From: Loxodes magnus
Taxonomy: Eukaryota; Ciliophora; Karyorelictea; Loxodida; Loxodidae
Length of the DNA: 64,000 bases
Direction: 5' to 3'
NCBI GenBank assembly: GCA_946699065.1
Contig: CAMPDV010001743.1
Coordinates: 33,412-97,411 of the forward strand
The notes beneath the pieces are model-generated. The model did no database searches. It was not told the DNA's origin and saw nothing but the letters and a program-made list of their open reading frames with translations. Of the stretch, positions 36,068 through 48,115 are shown piece by piece (the first letter of the stretch is position 1; every line of letters starts with the position of its first letter). The position numbers were made by a program, and so were the translations under genes.

Positions 36068-38768
36068 ATGGAAGAATTTTCCCTCTAAAATATTACTATA
36101 TAAATAATATTTTGCTACATAGCCAAGGGATACGATGAATTTTAGGAAAATATTGCGAAATTAGTAAGCTTAAATAAAAATTTAGTAGAATAGCTAGATG
36201 ATACCTATAATAGCCTCTAGTAGATAACTAAATTAATACTCGTGACAGAATATCAAAGAAAATTAACAAATATTTCTATCATTACAGAATCTTAACTTAA
36301 GTTATAATCACATCCAAGACTTCTCGTTTATTAACTACAAATAACTAGAAAAGCTGGTAGTTAGTCATAACTAAGTTTAACAAATTTTCTGAAATGCTGA
36401 TCTCTTAGAGTTGACAGAAAGATGATATTTCCTGAAACTAGTTGAAAAACCTAGAAGGACTGGAGAACTACTTTTAGTGCTTGATACTTGCTATATTGAA
36501 ATAGAGTCGTAAAAGAAAACGCAAGATAGCATATAAATTTTGGCTTATCCTCAAAAATAGACTTGAAATAGAACTTCTTTAATCGTAAATATTATCCGTA
36601 CTTAGAATAGAAATTAAAATTTTAAGAGTGTACTAAGAGCCACTAACATTAGAAAAGTATGAGTAACAGAATAAAAATTTAAAGCAACTAGCAAAAATAA
36701 TAAGTGCATGGGGATTATTTTATAGTAGCATGGAAAGATTGAAACATTAAATTTTATTAATTTTAATGAATATATGAAAAATTAAAGCTTAAGTTAGCAT
36801 GTTGGATATATAGCTATTCTCTTAGGTGAAGAAAGTAAAATAACAAGTTATTAAAAAGCTAGTATGAAGAAATTCAAACACCTTTAAAAATGATTATAGT
36901 TAGCCATTAAAAATGCTATTAATCTTAATGTAGAATACCAGGGTTAATTTCCAGAGAAGTGCAAAATTCATTTTAATTTCCTACTTATTAGCCAAAATCC
37001 ATTTCAACTATGAAAATCTGTATCTCACCTCATACTTATTAAGAATAATAAAAGTATTATAATCTTTATAGCTCCGTATGTGAAAAAACTTATCATTATT
37101 CTAGCTGAGAAACAAAAAATGAACGAAACTTAATAATAGCAAGAAATAAACACTCCAAAATAAGAAGAAATGCTCAATGGAGTAAAGGTAATCCATTAGA
37201 CATTTCTGAAATGATTCAAAGAATTAAAGATATTCAGATTAGTCTAAATCTTAATCTCAGGAAATAATTTAAAGTACTAATAGCCAATAAAGTAGAAGCA
37301 GTTTTATTAATCAAGGCATTTAAATTGAATAATTTTTTCATATCTACTTAAGATGAAAAATAGCAATCAAGAGGCAGAATTTTAAACAGATTATTTTTAA
37401 AAAACTTAAAATAGATCTACTGCTTCTTTTATCTTCAGGTGAATATTTAAAACATTGGAAAGACATACTTCTGATAAACTTATAGAGTAGATAAATTTAA
37501 ATATACACAACAGTTTTTCAATAATGAAAACTAAACTAAGATACAGTAAATAAGTAAAAATAACTGAAAATTAGTAAGGTAAAATAACTAGAAGTAAGGC
37601 AATTAAAACCTTGATATCCTTGAAGAAATAACTAACTGAATGCCTTTAAAGTTTGTTTGAAATTAATGAGTCATAGAAGGAATTGATTTTATAAGGGTAA
37701 CAATAGAGAGGTGACCAAACTACTTAAAGCAAGTAGATACATCTTGAAGATAAATGTTTATCTCATTTCAATTTCTCCCACTTTCTATCTTCAGATCTGC
37801 TCAAAGACACTAATTAAAGTAAAGTGATAAATTTAGTCAAAAAGGTAAGAATGATTAAGATACGTGCGACAGGTAGAAAAGTAATTGGAGTAACAGCGAA
37901 AAATAGTAAAAGTAAATTAGCCTAAAGAATCAAAAACCAGGCTACTCAAAAATTTCTAATTAAAAAACTTGCAAATCCTAGTCAAATTTAGAATTCTATT
38001 TAAGCTTTAATTTGTAAAGCTAATAAATAGCAGAAATACTTAAGTTTCAAAGATCCTAGTATGATGCTAAAATAAAATGGAATTAAAACAACGCCAAATG
38101 AATATAAGAGTTAGAGAATAAATCAGTTTCTCTATTAACTTGAGATAAGTATCCTAGAAATCAGGGTTACTTAGAAAGAAGGCAAGTGTCTAAGAATAAA
38201 AAAATGATAACAGAAAAGAAGTAAATAGTAGGATTTGGCTCAAGAATACAAAATCAAATAAGAAAAGCCTAAATATTAATTTTCTCGTTTATCTATATAA
38301 GATAATATCCCAAAAAATAAAGCTATATGGAATTGGCAAAGCACTTTGAAATAAACTTTAGTATCTATAAAAATATTCAAAGCTTATTAACTAAACTACA
38401 AAAGTAAGTACTTGTATAGAAAGACTAAGAAAAGTTAAAAAAAATTGAAGAAAAAGATTAAAGAGCAGTTTATTAAGGAAATGAAATTGAGATAATTTGT
38501 CGAAAACAGGAAATAAAAGCGAAAAGAGTAGTCAAGGTCAAAGAGAAATGTAGGAGAGTTTAAATTAATCTATTAGTAACTCCAAAATTAGTATTTAAAG
38601 ATGTTTTAGAACTTTTGAAATAGAAATAAAGTGACGATTATTATAATCATGTTTTAAAGTTCGAAAAAGGAGAATAAACCAGTTCGCTCAGCAAAAAGCG
38701 AGCAAAAGAAGCCTTTAAACTCATAGATGGTCTTGAATAAAAATTTTAATAACCAGATTGAAAGGTGA
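36068..38768 (+). CDS. Large unknown protein, 893 aa, one 19-nt intron
   Basis: ATG 36068 (MEEFSLQNITIQIIF) opens the frame. Removing GTAGTTAGTCATAACTAAG (36357-36375) joins it to a second frame that stays open to TGA 38766-38768, giving 893 codons. Across the junction the protein reads LQITRKAVQQIF, then LLELTERWYFLKLVEKPRRT and GELLLVLDTCYIEIE, which has the flavour of a C2-type beta sandwich (inference only). Later segments include FNEYMKNQSLSQHVGYIAIL, NVEYQGQFPEKCKIHFNFL and IIIFIAPYVKKLIIIL, then a long Lys/Gln-rich basic C-terminal third. Several TGA codons are in frame, so an earlier stop (e.g. near 38212) is possible. A partial inverted copy lies at 63650-64000, so it belongs to a repeated family. 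Function unknown. Confidence 0.6.
36357..36375 (+). other. 19-nt intron
   Basis: GT...AG, length 19. Without its removal the two coding frames of this gene do not connect. Confidence 0.5.
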
Positions 38769-38839
38769 AGTAGTTTCAATAAGTTTGATCAGCTAATAAA
38801 TTACTCATCAAACTTATAGAACATAATAAGACCTATTTC

Positions 38840-41800
38840 ATGAACCAAAACGTGTTTAGACTAGTAGATAATTTTCTCAATTTTAAAAGCTTAGAAATGA
38901 GTTAACCTAATCTTAATAACTATATTCTTACCAGCAAAGATTTCAGACATATTCTCCTTCAATTACTTCTTCAATCAAGCTAATAATATCCTTCGAGAAT
39001 ATCTCATTTTTTGTATACAAAGCGAAATTCTTCCCTTTTTTATGTTGGGTAAAGGAATAATAAAATCATTAATCTCTTTAGCAGTAATTCTGCTAGGACC
39101 TAATTTTAAGCAATATCAAGATAAAGTTTTATTTTTTATAAAAGCTAATACCTATAAATTATATAGATTGATTAATAATAAAGCCAGCTGAATTTGTTTC
39201 TGATTAGTAAAAATCCCTGTACATTTTAATAAATAATAAACTCCTGCTAAAATTTAAAGCCGAAAGAAGTCTTTTGTGTTATCATAATTATAAGCAAAAA
39301 TGAAAGCAAGATATAGATTGACTGCAATAAACATGGCTAGCATTTTTTAGTATATCAACATAGAAAATTCTACAATTTGAGAGTTTTAACCAAATAATTA
39401 CACTTAGAAATATGAAAAAATGAACTTATAGGCTGCGTATTTTGTTAGGTCTAGCATAAGTTAATCTTCAATGAGAAGAACTTATTTCGGTTCTTCTATA
39501 TCTACTTCCTTGATAGCATAGAGAATAAACTCAGCATTGCTCTCTTATGACTGCAAATCTTAGCAAATTCTAACTAAAATAGACATTCTTCTTATATGTA
39601 GGTTTAATAGCCCTTTCTAAAATCTTTACTTTAACAATAGGTTTGAGGTAACTTAGCATCTTGTATTTCTTTAATTTAGTAATTTAGGATATAGGTTTGT
39701 TTGTTGCTATCTTGATATATGTGATTTAAAAAGAAATGAATTATAATTAGTTGTAGTTAATATGTAATAAAGGGTAATAAAGAGGAGCAATGTTAAAGGT
39801 AGAAAGCAGTATTTAAAGTGATATATTAGTTTTATTATAATACTAGTGGGTATATTGGTAGTAATATTGGAAGTAATTAGAATGTTGTTAGGTTCTGTTG
39901 ATTAGTTAGTATTAGTAAAGGTTTGATATAGTTAAAAGGAGGTATTAGTTTGGTTTAAGTGTAGATAGTTTGGATTAATTTTAGATAGTATTGAATTATA
40001 GGAAGTAATGAAGGTAATAATTGGTATCCCACTTATAATAACTATAATAGCTTTATAAGATTAACTAAAATATGGTTTAGACCTATGATTTGATATGGTA
40101 TTAAATGCTATAACTAATATAGTAATAAGACTCCTAACTGATTGGTATAATATACTCTGTATTATAGTATTAAAATACTTAGAACATTATTTAGATAAAT
40201 AGTAATAATTATTAATAAAAATAGCTTATTAACTACTTAATTATAACTAAACTAATTAACTACTTTATATACTAAGTATACCCAAGATATCAATCATATT
40301 TAATAATACCTATTATTATTACCTATCTAATAGATATCATATCTATGTCATACTTAATTCATCATTATTAATCTCTCTATATTCATTTTATTACTATTTT
40401 AACTCTAACTCCTAAAACTAATTCATTCTTATTACTTATATTTTCATATCATCCTTTTATCATATCTCCAACTACAATGCTAGCTATACATTCATTTTGT
40501 AAACAGTAGACTTTTTAATACAACTAAAAATAGTTTAAATAACAAAGATAAAAATTGTTAAAGAGCCATTAGGATTAATTTTCTATAAAACACCTAATAA
40601 AATTGCTCCTAAGATTAAGACTACATAAAGCAATCAAAACTGAAAACTGATGAACTCGCGTTTCCTGTTTGTTTCTGTATACTGAATAGCGATATAACTG
40701 AATCAAGTCAATTAAACTTAAACGAAGCTGTTAACATTGATTACTACAAGTAATTCATTAAAATTTTGAAATATATTGAATGTAATTATTCAGGTCACTT
40801 AACAGTACTTTCAGTGCTTTTTATTATAACAAAAAAAGTTACAATAATGACTACTATAATCATGAATATTCTTATTATATTAGTTTAAGAGTCAGGACAA
40901 GGTCCACATTTATTTTCTCCTACTCTTTCGTAATTTGATGAGCAAGAATTGTATAAATTACCTGATTAGCTTGCAGTTAATTCTTCTTTCAGTTAATAGT
41001 ACTTCGATAGTTTTAATCTGCTAATAAATCAGAACTAGGAACGTCTGTTCCAAGGCAACTGATAGCTTTAGGACATTTTATAACACTGTTGCTTCAGTAT
41101 CCTGATTATGGGAAAATATCAAGCTCCTCATGTGCATTCAGCTTCTTCTGGACACGATTCACAATCAAGTGCATTTAGCTCTAAAGAGTATTTTGCTTAA
41201 TCACAAACGTAACAGATTTCAGAAGACTGATAAATTTCACCTTCTATACAATATCTTAAATTTATGGTAAATACTTAGGAAGTTCAATTTTTGAATGAAA
41301 ATGGATCATTTTACTAATCAAACTCTTCATTAATTTCTCTAACAACTGCTTCTATTCCAATATAAGAGCTTTAAGTTACTTGCATTATCTGACCATTTAT
41401 ATTAAATAATCCTTAGTCAGAGTAAAATTAGTCTTGTCCAAAAAGAATAGCTTAGTCTTTAAATTGCTCTTGAATTTAGAATAAAAGTCCAATGTGTTGG
41501 GATGTATAAACTTACTGTTCAAATGAATCTATTAATATAAAACGAAAGGCTTCATTTTTTGCCTGTCCAGGAGCATAAATTTCTACATAAGTGCTTTAAG
41601 TATTTTATTATTTTTATATATTTCTTACTGTTTTTTAAAGCAATCTATCATTTGAACACTTAGGAATCATATTATAAATATTTTCTAATTAGATAATAAC
41701 ATATCCAAAACAGTAGCTTAAGAGGCTATTTAATTTCTATATTTGCTTAATTGTTCAAATAATATTAGCAGAATAATTCTTATTCTGTAACTTCTGGATA

Positions 41801-44800
41801 TAAATATGAAATTTTATTTGCCCAACTGATAGCACCATCTTCATCCTATAAGGCTTAATTATTCTAAAAAGTGTTATAAGATAAATTAAATTGCCAAAGA
41901 TAGTCAAAACACACTAATCGGATAGCTCCTCCCTTGGGCTTATCAGGTTTATCATTTTTTCTGGCTTAGTTTTAATAAAAAGTATTGATAGATATGCTTA
42001 CATTCACCTGTAGCACTAAAATAGCACCTTCATCTTGATAAGCACTACATTAACTAAAGTTAGAGTTAAAGATTTTTATGAAGTTAAAGTTTTTCATTAT
42101 TAGCGTTAGTAATGAATAAGCATCCACCAGAAGCTTCTGTAATATTGTAGAATATAGAATCTTAAATTGTAATGTCCTTACTTTCTTCTAGATAAATAGC
42201 TCCTCCTTCTTTATATCCTCCCCCATCTCTAAATGTAGTTCTAGTTATAAGTGACAGCGCTGGAGAAATAAAATAAACATATCTTAAGCTAAAGTTTACG
42301 AAGAAATCTTAGTCCAATGTAACTTAGCAGTTATTACAGTAAATACTTCCATAAGTATCATTGCTCTGGTACTTATTTCTCTAGGAACTTAAATTGATAT
42401 CATTTCCAAAAATGACTTCTCCATATTTCCCCTCAGTGGTAAAATAGGTAATATATAGAGACTGTTTTAGAGGTTGTTAGTTAAGAATATGGTTAAAGAA
42501 TTAAAGAATTGGAAATAATTAGGTATCAGTTAGTAATAAAGGATGGTTAGTTTGGTATTTAATTATGAAAGGTTTACTGAAATGATAGGTAGTACTGGTG
42601 CAAAACAGTTATTTACTTTATTTTGAGAGGTTGATTATAAATTTTGGATTTGAGCATATAAATAGTAGCTAGGCTTGCTATATTACTAGTAAGAACTGAA
42701 TTTTAAATCTTATTGCTTGAAAGGGAAGATATTATAGATATAGCTGATACTTGGCTTTTACAGGAGTTTCAAGATATATTCGAATCTTTAATCTACATCT
42801 ATGATTCTGACTCAGCATATACGAAGCCTCCTTGCTTATCAGCTGAGTTATTAAACGCCATTTATTTAGATAAAATTAGCTAGGCGTTTGAAGTTAAGTA
42901 AATAGCGCCTCCTAAAGAAGCATTATTTGCAAGAAACATTCTCAAAATTTGGCTAAGTGACTTTTGCGCTTACTAAGAGCCTGCATATAAGTATGGTTGG
43001 TTTTGATTAAAAAGGGAATTTTTTACTTAGAATAGAGGAGAATGAATGATATAGAGCAGCATATTGATAAGCATAGTTACTAGTAAAAGATGAGTTTTAT
43101 ATATTCATTCTAACATTAACTAGCTAAATTTATCCTTTTCTATAGGTAGTGTTCCCAACTAATCTTACATTTATAAATTAAGCTTCTACGTCTTCAAAGC
43201 AAAGTAAAACATCTTGTGATGTATTTTCTATCATTTTAGTTCTTTCAAAAGATATCAAATTAAGAAATCCAAAGCTTCTAAAATATCCCAAACAAGTCTA
43301 ATAGTAATAGTTTTGCTCAAAGATTCAGTCTCTATCATCATAATTCACATCTTGGAAACCAAAAATCAAACCAATATTCTTGAAGAAAGTACAGTTTTCC
43401 GTTCTTATTATTATTGGATATCCTCCATCCCACTTTGTCTAGATTAAGTATGCAAAATTAAATTGATTGCCTGTATCTATGTTATAGCTGAATTCACACT
43501 ACTTTAAGTATATTTCTCAAACTTAATTCAGAGAGTTTTATCCCATTAATAAAGCTGGAATTTTGGTTTATTAGAGTATTGTACTTAAACTTTACTAATA
43601 TGAACTATAAATAATTCCAATTTTACAAAGCAATCAAATATTTTGTAGAGGTTTAGTTAGAAAATTCAGAATTTCTAATTTTGCTATCAATCCTTAATAA
43701 CATTCTATCCAAAATTTAGAAACTACAAATTTATTTTCCGCTGCTTCCCTAAAATTTACTGTTTATTATTTACAAATTTACTATATTATGCATCCTGGCT
43801 AGTTTCAAATCTGCAGCTGCCATTCAACCTATATTTTCCATTAAAAAAGTGTTCTCAATTTTAAAGGAGGCAGTTTAAGTTTTTCCATTTACATTAAGCA
43901 TTCTAGTTTATCTAATTATTAGATAGCTAGTCTTTATTATTTAAACTGCTAGTTTAGGAAAATGTGCAATTAGTTATCAGCACTTATTACCAGAACTTAA
44001 TTTCCATTCAAGGCTATAAATTACAATTCTTGCGCCTTATCACTCCTTATGCAGTCCTATACTCAGTTTACTATCATTCCTCCACCTCTTTCATTATAGT
44101 TATCAGAAAATATATTAAAATAGATATGCAGAGTTAACTATAATTCAACAACTAATATAGCCAAAATCTGTTTCAACTCAATTTTGAGTCAATCAGTTAT
44201 TCATTCAGATTTAGTTATAGCAAAAGCTACAATTAGTCATCTTAATATCTTCTACCATTCTTATTTACTCAAATATTACATCTTCAACTATTCCAAAATT
44301 GTCATCTTATAGATACAAGCCACAGAAAAATCTCTAATTATGGCTCAATATATTGCTGCTCAGTATCACTTAAAGTTAACTACTCAAATTATTGATGTAA
44401 CTAAGTTATAGCTAAACTAACCATTTTACTAACCATTTTAGCCTTCTATTGCTGCTCTTTATTAGGTGCCATTCAAATCACTCTCATACCAAATATCTTA
44501 GTTTTAAATATCTTCATAACAGTCATTCAAATCTCCTGTTAAATAACTTACAGTTTTGAATCAAAAGGATAGCTTCAATTTCACTGTATAGATAGTTTTA
44601 TAAATACGATCAAATTAAGCTTTTAGTGAAGGTAGCTTCGTTTATTTAGATTAGTTGAATCTAGTTAAATTAAAAAACCAAGGAAGCACAATTCCTGCAT
44701 AGTTTTAATCTCCACTTTTTTAATCTAAATTATGGAAATTATTTATTTCACTCCCTCTATTAAATTTTAGACTTCCACAATCAAATTATTCGTGCTCTAA

Positions 44801-45730
44801 TACTCAATACATACTAACTAAATACTTTCATGAATCAAGAAACTAAAAATTTGTGTCATTAAAGTCTAAATTACAAGATTATCATTCAATGTAATTACAA
44901 TGATACTTAGAAAATTGATGAAACCAAACATTATTTAAACTCAATTTTCCTTGAATGATCATTATCAGAGATTATGTATTTTTCAGACATTCATTTCCAA
45001 AAAAATAAGGTTATTTAAAATATCTGTTGCTAAACTTCATGAATAACCATATTTATCAAGTAAAGAAAAAGGATCATCTCTCGAAAAGGAAGTTCCTGCA
45101 TATATATTACAGGATCACTTATCATTTTTGTAGAAATACACATTTGGGAGATTCATATTTAATGCAAATGTGTGAATTTTTAATATTACGTTCTCAAATT
45201 TTAAGTGGCTTTAAAAGAAAAAAAATTGAATATCTGTTCACATGAAAAGAATTTTAGTTCTTTCTTTAGGATCAAAAGTACATTTAACTAAGTCTGAAAT
45301 TTAGTTTTTTGGATACTGAAAGCAATAAAGGGCTTAAATAGTTAATTGCTTAAATTACTTGTATAAGCTTTTAGTCTATAGTTTACTTTAGGAGTAAAAA
45401 GTAGCTAGTAAAACTGTCAGGAGCTATTGAAATTTTTCCTTATTATAGTTCGTCTAAATAATGAGTTCCATTTGTTAAAAGAATCTTAACATAATTCTTT
45501 TAAACTCCTTCTGCCAAAGCTTCAGCTAATGAAAGATAAGGTCGATCAAAAGTTCCTAGTCCTTTGTATAAAATGCAGCCAGGCTGATATTCTCCTGGTT
45601 TAAATTTTGAGTTTTCATTTGGTTATTCGCTAGATGCCCCTACGAAATAGAGGGTTGTGGTAAGTGGAATAAAATTTTTGATATTTTCCCTCGAAAATCA
45701 GTCAGCTGCCAGTTATCGAGAAATTTTCTA
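38840..45730 (-). CDS. Very large surface protein: beta-helix repeats, Cys-rich region, multiple TM segments
   Basis: A multi-exon gene read right to left; exact joins are uncertain. The N-terminal part near 45700 is hydrophobic (ILLWIFLYCVL), fitting a signal peptide, followed by GTFDRPYLSLAEALAEG. From ~44950 to ~41800 come repeats of the POMP/parallel beta-helix type: NCTFFKNIG, MQNSSFTSNYA-like units, NNASLGGAIYLTS, NNSADKQGGFVYAE, QDEGGAIS-[TGA]. A Cys-rich block follows near 41200 (CYVCDQAKYSL, DCESCPEEAECT-[TGA]-G, CGPCPDSQ), then a TM helix (IIRIFMIIVVIIVTFFVII). Beyond a skewed, intron-like gap (39740-40520) more membrane segments appear (MLAMFIAVNLYLAFIFA). This order is typical of the large ciliate 'transmembrane protein' families. 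Many Trp are TGA and many Gln TAA/TAG. It converges with the gene ending at 38768. Some frame changes are unresolved: introns, errors or decay. Confidence 0.65.
39740..40520. other. Non-coding, strand-asymmetric gap inside the surface-protein gene
   Basis: The left half of the plus strand is G-rich and nearly C-free (GTGGGTATATTGGTAGTAAT), the right half is C-rich and nearly G-free. Coding signal for the surface protein is present on both sides but absent here. It could be a long intron or an inserted element; the skew flip would let the two halves pair weakly. Confidence 0.4.
42432..42616 (-). other. Probable long intron (~185 nt) in the surface-protein gene
   Basis: On the minus strand coding signal stops near GTAAATAACTG (42616) and resumes after ...CCACTGAG (42432) with GKYGEVIFGNDINLSS. 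The interval is C/A/T-rich and G-poor on the sense strand. The exact splice sites are not certain because the reading phase does not fit perfectly with these ends. Confidence 0.4.
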
Positions 45731-46149
45731 TTATTATAGCACGCAATAGAGAAAAATTCAGAGTAATATTGAATATAACAATGTTATGCCCCTCTCCCTC
45801 GCGAATTCGGACCAAAAGCGATAGTTTTTGAGTACTGGAACTAATAAAAAGGGAAAGATTTGAAGAAAGCGAAGCTTCCTGAGAAAATAACAACGCAGGA
45901 GACCTTTTATTCAAGCAATCTAAGTTTTGATGTTTCCATCAGTACCATTCCCACAATTAATAAGCTAATTTAAACAGGTACAGAGATATCTTCATTTCTT
46001 AAGAATATTAAAATTGCGCTACTTGAACAAAATATAATTTCGCTTATGAATCCGATTAAACTAAAAGTTTTCTATTCCTAGTAACTATAATAGATGAATA
46101 CGTGAGATATTTAAACTAGTTTTGTTTGGATAACAGTAAAATGGATATT
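45731..46149. other. Boundary between host gene and archaeal-like block
   Basis: Minus-strand frames remain open to about 45914 (e.g. IREGEGHNIVIFNITLN), so the surface-protein gene may start there. The plus strand first shows recombinase wording at about 46150. No target-site or terminal repeat was recognised at the junction. Confidence 0.3.
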
Positions 46150-46925
46150 TTTAAATTAATATGAAAGTAGACGCTCAGAAGAGGATTAAGTATCCGAGTA
46201 ATCACAACCTATCTTAATTGTATACAAAGATTATTTATATAATATCCAAAGGATCCTATTGAAATTTATATGATAGCTATAAAGGATTTTCTTGATAGAT
46301 TAGTTGACAGAAATTTCCCGGGAAATACACTAAATGTGCATATGAGCAGCCTTAAACTTTCAATATCAAGAAATTGCATAAAAGTCTCTTGCTCAGGATA
46401 TGTTATTAGAAATACCAAAAATGCTACCTAATTTTTTAATAAAGGCCTTGCTTAATACTATTGATAATCCAAAGCACAAACTTATTGTGAAACTTATCTA
46501 TTCAGCAGGATTTAAAGTAAATAAGATTATCTAGTTAAAAATGGTTAATCTTGACCTCAAGAAAGGATTTAGATGAGAATGTAAAGGCAAATATAGCAAG
46601 AATATTGTTTGCCATTGCAGACAGCCTTGAGGATAAAATAAAGGAGTATAAGAGGAATAGAAATAGCTCATTGCTTTTCTCGAGAAGAAATGGGCATCTT
46701 ATGTTCGGAATGTGCAGCAAATTTATCGAGCAGCTGTCTTAAGTGCTGTTATTGAAAAGTATGTACATCCTCATACCTTAAAGCATACCTTTGCAGCTTA
46801 TCTTACTAAGAATGGCTATGATGCTAGCTCAACTCAATTCTTACTAGGATATTCTAGCATCCAGGCAACCTCGATGTACTAAGGCTTCGCCCAAAATGAT
46901 CTGTTCATTGTCACTTAGACAGTTT
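46150..46925 (+). pseudogene. xerA: XerA-like tyrosine recombinase, archaeal type, decayed
   Basis: N-terminal core-binding domain: RGLSIRVITTYLNCIQRLF, DFLDRLVDRNFPGNTLNVHM. Catalytic domain after a frameshift: LLEIPKMLPNFLIK, ALLNTIDNPKHKLIVKLIYS, AGFKVNKIIQLKMVNLDL, then HPHTLKHTFAAYLTKNGYD, FLLGYSSIQATSMYQGF. Family knowledge: Xer recombinases use R..K..H-x-x-R..H/W..Y. Here the first Arg (GLR in relatives) is Lys, HxxR is HTLK, the LLGH His is Tyr, and only HxxR's His and the final Tyr survive. At least two frameshifts and a TGA (GFR-[TGA]-EC) interrupt it. The wording is closest, from memory, to XerA proteins of archaea (DPANN groups), not to eukaryotic YR transposons. It cannot be active. 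Confidence 0.75.
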
Positions 46926-46984
46926 ACCATAATAATAGACAGTTATTTTTTCTAGAAATGGATAAATACTGTGTCCGCATATCA

Positions 46985-47655
46985 AACTGAGATGATTTTA
47001 TTGCAAGAGATAAGGTAAAGGGATTGTCAAATACCCGTAAAAGTTAATTTGACAGAAAGTTTTTGGAAGCAAAAAAAATCTAAATATTCTAAACTCAGAC
47101 TAACTTGCTGACAAGCTTCATATGGCTAAAACATGGAGATTGAATGAATTCTATAGGAATAGGGTTGCTTTCCTTGGCATAGAATCAACAGACGTTCTTA
47201 AGTATGATGAGCTTACTGACATTGGTTTGCTTGATGGGATTGATACAAAGACAATGTTAAAGGCATTAATCTCAATCTTTTTGCATTAAATCAGGAATTG
47301 AGCAAATATAGCCTTATTATTACCTTTAATGGAGAATCTATTGGAATACCTTTCCTAAAAAAGAAAGATCCTGATATACTGCCTAAATCCCACTCTTTGT
47401 TGTAAAGGCAACAAGTAGGAGAGTAGGGTAATTAGGCGGCCTTAAAGTGATTGAAAGTAACTAGGAATGCAATGAAAAAAGATAATACAATTTTTATGGC
47501 GGTGATCATGTGGGCTTATAGATAATGTATCAGGCAACAGGAAGATGAGTATTATGTAAAGCTTCTCTTTAAATACAATGAAGAAGATGTTGTTAATCTC
47601 AAGTAAATTGCTGACTTTACAATAGATAGGCTACAAGAAACAGTGAATCATCCCT
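46985..47655 (+). pseudogene. Archaeal RNase H-like 3'-5' exonuclease (YprB/RNase_H_2 type), decayed
   Basis: Starts with N-[TGA]-DDFIARDKVKGLSNTRK and FDRKFLEAKK, the helix-hairpin-helix-like lead-in of archaeal proteins of this family (usually ..WEDFL..DKVKGLS). Then LHMAKTWRLNEFYRNRVAFL and GIESTDVLKYDELTDIGL, followed after frameshifts by ALNQELSKYSLIITFNGESI, GIPFLKKKDPDILPKSH, FYGGDHVGLQIMYQATG and KYNEEDVVNLKQIADFTIDR. Family knowledge: the active-site DxE lies in (F)LDIETT, TFNGxxFDxPF and YNxxDV. Here DIET is GIES and FD is IG, so metal binding is lost. Several frameshifts. The TGA at the lead-in Trp fits TGG-to-TGA drift in a host where TGA means Trp. Confidence 0.75.
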
Positions 47656-47689
47656 AAAAATTAGTTTATAATATCCAATATATCTTTCT

Positions 47690-48115
47690 GCTTATGAAGC
47701 ATGAGTAGATTAAGAAAATGATTCCAAAAAAACTTAATGAAGTACATGAAAAAGAAAAGATTCAGAAGCTAAGGCCAACACAGATGGAGGTAATAAAAGC
47801 AGAATTATCGAAAAAAAAGCATCTCCTTGTGTAAACACCAACTGCATCCAAAAAAAAATTGGCCACAGAAATTAAATCACTTACATCTCTGATTTAAGGA
47901 AAAGGAAAGAAGCCTTGTATTGTCCCATTAGAGGCATTTGCATCTAAAAATTACAAGGAATTTAAGATAAAATTTGAATATTTTGCCAAATTTGCTCTTT
48001 TTATTGGTTGTATTGAGATAACTGAGCCCTATCTTGCAAAATATAACTTAATCATAACCACAAGAGAAAAGCTAGACTCATTGCTTAAGCATCATGCGCC
48101 CTGGATCTAAACATT
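47690..48115 (+). pseudogene. Hel308/Ski2-like DNA helicase N-terminal fragment, archaeal type
   Basis: Reads MIPKKLNEVHEKEKIQKLRP, TQMEVIKAELSKKKHLLV, then TPTASKKKLATEIKS, KKPCIVPLEAFASKNYKEFK, EPYLAKYNLIITTREKLDSL and LKHHAPWI. This is the order of motifs Q, I, Ia and Ib of Hel308 helicases (relatives: ..LLVCTPTASGKTL.., IYIVPLKALA, YLAKYD.I.TTSEKLDSL.RH.APWI). Walker A GKT is changed to KKK, and the DExH box expected ~20 residues further on is missing. Only helicase domain 1 is left. Orientation and tight order with the recombinase and exonuclease suggest one block of archaeal DNA. Confidence 0.75.

Noticed and set aside
46150-48115. Eukaryotic YR transposon (Crypton, DIRS or Tec-like)
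   Set aside because: The recombinase reads like XerA, is followed by archaeal-type exonuclease and helicase, and there are no RT or terminal repeats.
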